A stretch of 64,000 bases of DNA from Podarcis raffonei (lineage: Eukaryota; Chordata; Lepidosauria; Squamata; Lacertidae), in assembly GCF_027172205.1 (NCBI RefSeq), contig NC_070611.1, positions 40,048,979 to 40,112,978 on the forward strand, written 5' to 3'. The translations under genes and the position numbers were made by a program. Shown piece after piece: positions 60,017 to 64,000 of this stretch. Under the pieces are notes generated by a model. It worked only from the letters and a program-made list of their open reading frames with translations, was not told where the DNA came from and did not search any database. The first letter of the stretch is position 1. Every line of letters starts with the position of its first letter.

Positions 60017-62984
60017 TAGGAATTCCATACCTTGATTGTTATTATTTCTTAAACAAATTACTAACCATCTTCTAGTGGTTAGTAAAACCACTCAAAAGGA
60101 AGTTCACAGAATAAACACGTCAAGCATAATAAGCACCAACCAATAAATACAAGAAATTGCATTTTCAGAAGTCTTTAAAGCAAGCAGCAAATAAACCCCA
60201 CCCTCAGAACATTAATCCAAAGTGAATGAGTAGAAAAACACCCAGAGCCACTCTTGTCTTTAGCATTACTTCACTTATTTGACAGTGGATTCTGGTGAGA
60301 GATGAACTTATGGCAGTAAGTCATGTAGCACTTTGGCTGCTAGCATACCAAGTGAATAGTGCCAGATTTAGCTGGCTATCAAACACAAACTCCTCCTATC
60401 CTAAGGAGAACATATAGCAAAGCCAGGTGGGAAAACTTGAGAGGAGGGATTTGCCTGGACCAAGGCTGCTAGACATGCTCATGGCAATTAGAGTACTAAA
60501 AATTAAACTGGAATGGGAAAACAGGGATGTAGCCCATATGTTACTGCTAGGCAACCACACAAACATCTAATAATCTTGGGGCAAGGTAAAATTCTCCAGC
60601 AGTCTGGGTGAGCTCAAAAACAAAAGAAAGCAGTGACAGTTACAGTTCTGCATGAAGGAATTTTCTTCACACAAATGTTCTCCCAATAGTTTATATGATG
60701 GAATCTCTCTGGGATTTTGTATTTTGCAATTGTAATTGTTTGAGTCATCTTGAGTTCAGTCTTGCATGGAATTTGTGCCAAATCTGTCCAAATGTTAATT
60801 TTTCCCGATCCATTACTTCCTTTTGCATAATTAATTCATTTATAATGTTTTTGGAGCCCCCCCCCCCTTTCCATCAAGCTGTGTTGCTGGAGGCAGTGGC
60901 CTTTTAGTCACAATATTGAGTCCCTGGAAGGAAACAGAACTATATGATTCCCTAAAGATGTTACTGTTACCTAAGGCCACCACAAAATTTCAAAAAATAT
61001 TGCCTATGCTTCATTTCTCAGTTAGCTGCTAAGCTACAGGTAAAGCAACCAGTCAAGTGCCTGCCCTTATCTCACTCCATATGCTTCTCCCTGACTGCAC
61101 TGTGCATGCCGACTCCTGTGGCTCAATCCAACATATGATTACTTGGAAATTAATCCTGCTCAGTACAACTGTCCCTACTCCCAATAAGAGTGCATAGTTG
61201 GTTGTAACCCTGGAAGCCGGGGCGATGAGGAAGGGAAGTCATCAGTCTAAACAATAAGAAACACTCAGTCTGAACAGTCAAAACATACTGAATTGAGGGG
61301 TTATTCTGCTCTGAGTCTAGCTCAAAAGCAGCCTCAAATATACTAACCAGTTTTAATATAATGGATAGTACATTTTTAATCATGTTTGCTGGGTTTTCCT
61401 ATGCTGAGGATGGAGAAGTAAAGCCACAGGATTCCTTGCTAGTCTCACCATAATGCCTTGGTCCCTCTGCCTTCCAAGCAGACCTTCAGACAAAGGTCTG
61501 TCCCAAGCACTATGAGCCACAATCAGCCCACCTCAAAGCATAAAGGCCTTTGTGCATGCTGTGGCCTGCTGCAGGTGTCCCCTATTTTGTTTCTGCTCTT
61601 CACGTACCTCTTCCTAGGAAGAATGCAGCCTCCACAGAGGCCACTGCTGCTTCTGGGCATCAGTGTCCAGTACTAACACAGTGTTTGAGTGTAGCAACTC
61701 TACAAAGGCTTGTAGACATAAGGGTTCCTATAGGCTCCCCTCAACCCAGATCCATCAGGCAGTATCAGTAGAGACTCCATCTATTCTGTGTAGGCAGCAG
61801 CCTCTGCAGAAATCGACAGGTGCCAATCACTAGCACCTTGCATCCTTTGTGCAGCCATGTAAACCAGGTTCTCTCTTCATCCTTCTATATCCACAGACAG
61901 CAATCCACATACTATCCAAAATGATTCCACATAACTCCTTAGGGGTTCACTAATTTTTAATCCTTTCATACAAATCCCCATTTGGTATAAATTTTTATGT
62001 GTTTCAGAATATCTCTAAATTGATATATTCATCTCGGTCTTCAATTATTGCACAGCTGATGGGTATAATTTGTCCACCCTCTTACCATCTGTCCTGTGGA
62101 TGACAACTTTGTCCAAACTATGGGGACAACTGAAATATTAAAACAGTCCTGCTATGGGCAGTACTGCATGTTGATTTTGTTGTAAGAAACTCATTAAGTC
62201 TGGAAGTAAAATATGCATGTACATGTGTCTGGGAAACATAGAACAACCTTATTTCTCAGGTGCATGCATTGCACATACAGTTATTTCACACTGGTGTTTC
62301 CTGCAGCAGTTCTAATAGGTACCATCAGATGTTTTCAATGGTAGTTGAGGAACCAAGAAAATAACCAAACTTCTGCTGTGTATTCAGATATATTGGTGTT
62401 GTTTTTCATTTGGGCACTCCTAGCCACTGAGGCAACCTGAGCACTCCAGTGACCGTGTAGAAACCAGGACGTGCCAACCCTATCCTTCCAGGGTAGTATA
62501 ATCCCATCCAGGGCAGGTTATCACTCCACATCCTACTACTAAATCGATTTCAGAAACAATTGCATCCACCCATTGCTAAGATCGCAGAAGGGAAGGTTGT
62601 CTCTTGCAAATACCTGTTTTTTGCTGTCTGATGTTGCGAGAGATATATCCTTTAAGTTTAGAACATCTAAATTTCTTCTTAAGGCTTTACAGGGGAGATG
62701 GGGGACAGGAAATGATTTATGCACTAGGGGTCAGTGAGTAGAAATGTAAACCATTATTAGTAGCAGTATTCTTGTGGTTGTGAAGCACAATTCCCCTGTC
62801 CCTCTGATATGCTCCAGAAGGATACTCTGGCCACCAATAGGAAAAAGCACTGAGAGGAGAAAGAGCAGGGTCACATCCACCCATCTCTCTTCTGATAAAT
62901 GTCATGAACCAGGGTAGCCAAGGCAGTTTCAGGGCCATGACCAGACCTGAAGCCATTGTAATGAATGCACCTAGCTTATTCCTG
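60017..62984. other. DCN intron 3, nothing firm recognised
   Basis: No exon or RNA gene. GCTCAATCCAACATATGATT and CAATAAGAGTGCATAGTTGG near 61120-61200 look like the ends of an old palindromic MITE, too decayed to bound. Confidence 0.4.
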
Positions 62985-63045
62985 CTCATTAATGTCAATA
63001 GATCTACTCTGAGTAATACTAAATTGACTATAACCCACAATTACA
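62985..63045. repeat. Half of a palindromic MITE-like element
   Basis: AATGTCAATAGATCTACTCT and GAGTAATACTAA match one arm of the elements at 35377 and 42918. The other arm is absent. Confidence 0.5.
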
Positions 63046-63205
63046 GTAGCAATAGTGGCTTAGTACATAACCTTTATATGTTTATATGCAAAATATTTAT
63101 ATAGTACCAACAGCAAGGTAGATATTATTCCAGGTCAGTCTCTGAACCTACTGAAACTGATCAAACATGTGACTAACATGTAATGTGTATTTCACTGCAA
63201 CTTAC

Positions 63206-63318
63206 ATGAAGATCCTTCAAGTTCTTGAAATCTCCATCTTTTATTTCAGTGATTTTATTGTTCTGTAGGTCCAGTAGAGTCGTATCTGGGGGGAGATCCT
63301 TTGGAACTTGATCCAGAC
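63206..63318 (-). CDS. DCN: Decorin exon 3 (first LRRs)
   Basis: Decorin is a secreted class I SLRP with one dermatan/chondroitin-sulfate chain. It binds collagen and TGF-beta. This 113-base exon reads (G)[15 protein letters not shown], then [15 protein letters not shown], then KNLKDLH, the first repeats after the N-terminal cysteine cluster. The acceptor is CATTACAG|GTCTGG and the donor CAT|GTAAGT. The first codon is split after one base, so the preceding exon, with signal peptide, glycosaminoglycan site and cysteine cluster, must lie beyond 64000. The gene is therefore partial here. Size and phase match my recollection of the human exon. Confidence 0.95.
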
Positions 63319-63344
63319 CTGTAATGGGATTTTAAAAATAGCAA

Positions 63345-63700
63345 TTAATAAGAACAAGATAAAAGTCCTGCTGGATCAGACCAAAGGTCCAGGTAGACCA
63401 ACATCCTGTTCTTATAGTGGCCAACTAGATGCTTATAGTAAGCCCACAAATAGGATCTGAATGCAACTTGTAACTCGTATTCAGAGGCATATGGTCAACA
63501 GTGGATGGAGAATATAGCCATTATGACTAGTAGCCACTTATAAGGTTAAATGGTTAACCCTGAATGGTTAAGTCCAGTCAAAGGCGACTATGGGATGTGA
63601 TGCTCATCTCGCTTTCCGGCCGAGGGATCCTCTTTGAATTTATCTATTCTTCTTTTAAAGCCATCCAAGCTGGTCACCGTCACAACATACAAAAGCATAA
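63345..63700 (+). mobile_element. Unnamed squamate interspersed repeat, split by a SINE fragment
   Basis: AGTCCTGCTGGATCAGACCA, CCAACATCCTGTTCTTATAG and TATGACTAGTAGCCACTTAT, then after 63630 TTTAAAGCCATCCAAGCTGG. The order matches the copies at 45040 and 56945. A reversed tRNA-SINE 3' fragment lies between its two halves. Confidence 0.65.
63562..63630 (-). mobile_element. tRNA-derived squamate SINE, 3' fragment
   Basis: TTAAGTCCAGTCAAAGGCGA, then TATGGGATGTGATGCTCATC and TCGCTTTCCGGCCGAGGGA is the reversed 3' body of the family at 41861. Confidence 0.75.
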
Positions 63701-63888
63701 AGATGTGTTAAAGAGGATCAATGGTTACTTATATCTTCATTATTGAAGCAGAGCAACTGATTTCAAGCTTTCACTACCTAAAAATTGAAAAGATTGATAA
63801 CAACTTCTACTCTGAAATGGACAAATGGTTCATCTACCTCAGCATTCTGTCTTTGATAATAGCCAGTTCCCTCAATGAGGGTTAAGAC

Positions 63889-64000
63889 CAGTGTTTCCCA
63901 AACTTCGGTCTACAGCTGTTTTTGGACTACAGCTCTCATCATCCCTAGCTAGCAGGACCAGTGGTCATGGATGATGGGAATTGCAGTTCAAAAACAGCTG
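63889..64000. mobile_element. hAT-type MITE, cut by window end
   Basis: Begins CAGTGTTTCCCAAACTTCGG, has GCTAGCAGGACCAGTGGTCA in the middle, and runs into the window edge at AAAAACAGCTG. Same subfamily as 51864. Confidence 0.85.

Overview
The window is vertebrate nuclear DNA, almost certainly from a squamate reptile and probably a lizard. The species cannot be read from it. Three things point this way. The only host genes are small leucine-rich proteoglycans (SLRPs) with vertebrate exon structure. The interspersed repeats are typically squamate: Sauria-type SINEs with a (TTC)n tail, a second tRNA-derived SINE family ending in TTTACCTTTACC, CR1 and L2-like LINEs, a 5S rRNA-derived SINE, and hAT and Tc1/mariner MITEs. 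The sequence is AT-rich with long introns and many microsatellites.

Three SLRP genes lie head to tail on the minus strand in the order KERA - LUM - DCN, the conserved order of the human 12q21 cluster. Keratocan (KERA) has two coding exons, 11314-12199 and 9660-9826, which together encode 350 residues. Its non-coding first exon is probably between 13.5 and 13.8 kb. Lumican (LUM) has two coding exons, 28977-29871 and 23411-23565, encoding 349 residues, and a well-supported non-coding first exon ending at 33998. Decorin (DCN) is partial. Exons 3 to 8 are present from 63318 down to 47509 and encode the last 288 residues. Exons 1 and 2, with the signal peptide, the glycosaminoglycan attachment site and the N-terminal cysteine cluster, lie beyond the right edge. 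Every splice junction is GT-AG and all joins keep frame. EPYC, expected next to KERA, is not in the window and should lie off the left edge.

The three products are secreted extracellular-matrix proteins that bind fibrillar collagen and set fibril diameter and spacing. KERA and LUM are class II keratan-sulfate SLRPs of cornea and other connective tissue. DCN is a class I dermatan/chondroitin-sulfate SLRP.

By region: 1-9.6 kb is intergenic with one decayed L2-like LINE. 9.6-13.8 kb is KERA. 13.8-23.4 kb is intergenic with CR1, tRNA-SINE, hAT and L2-like remnants. 23.4-34.1 kb is LUM, whose long intron 2 holds a Tc1/mariner MITE, an L2-like LINE and a hAT-like element. Its intron 1 holds an L2-like LINE split by a SINE and a 5S-derived SINE. 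34.1-47.5 kb is intergenic, with a Copia fossil, a young L2-like copy with a 430-codon open reverse-transcriptase frame, and a run of tRNA-SINEs. 47.5-64 kb is the DCN 3' half, with SINEs, MITEs and a GC- and CpG-rich unclassified element at 55.5-56.3 kb.

I found no previously undescribed biological system. The observations most worth a second look are the non-coding first exons of LUM and KERA, the CpG-rich element with a relative at 16.7 kb, the Copia fossil, and several transposon insertions with clear target-site duplications.
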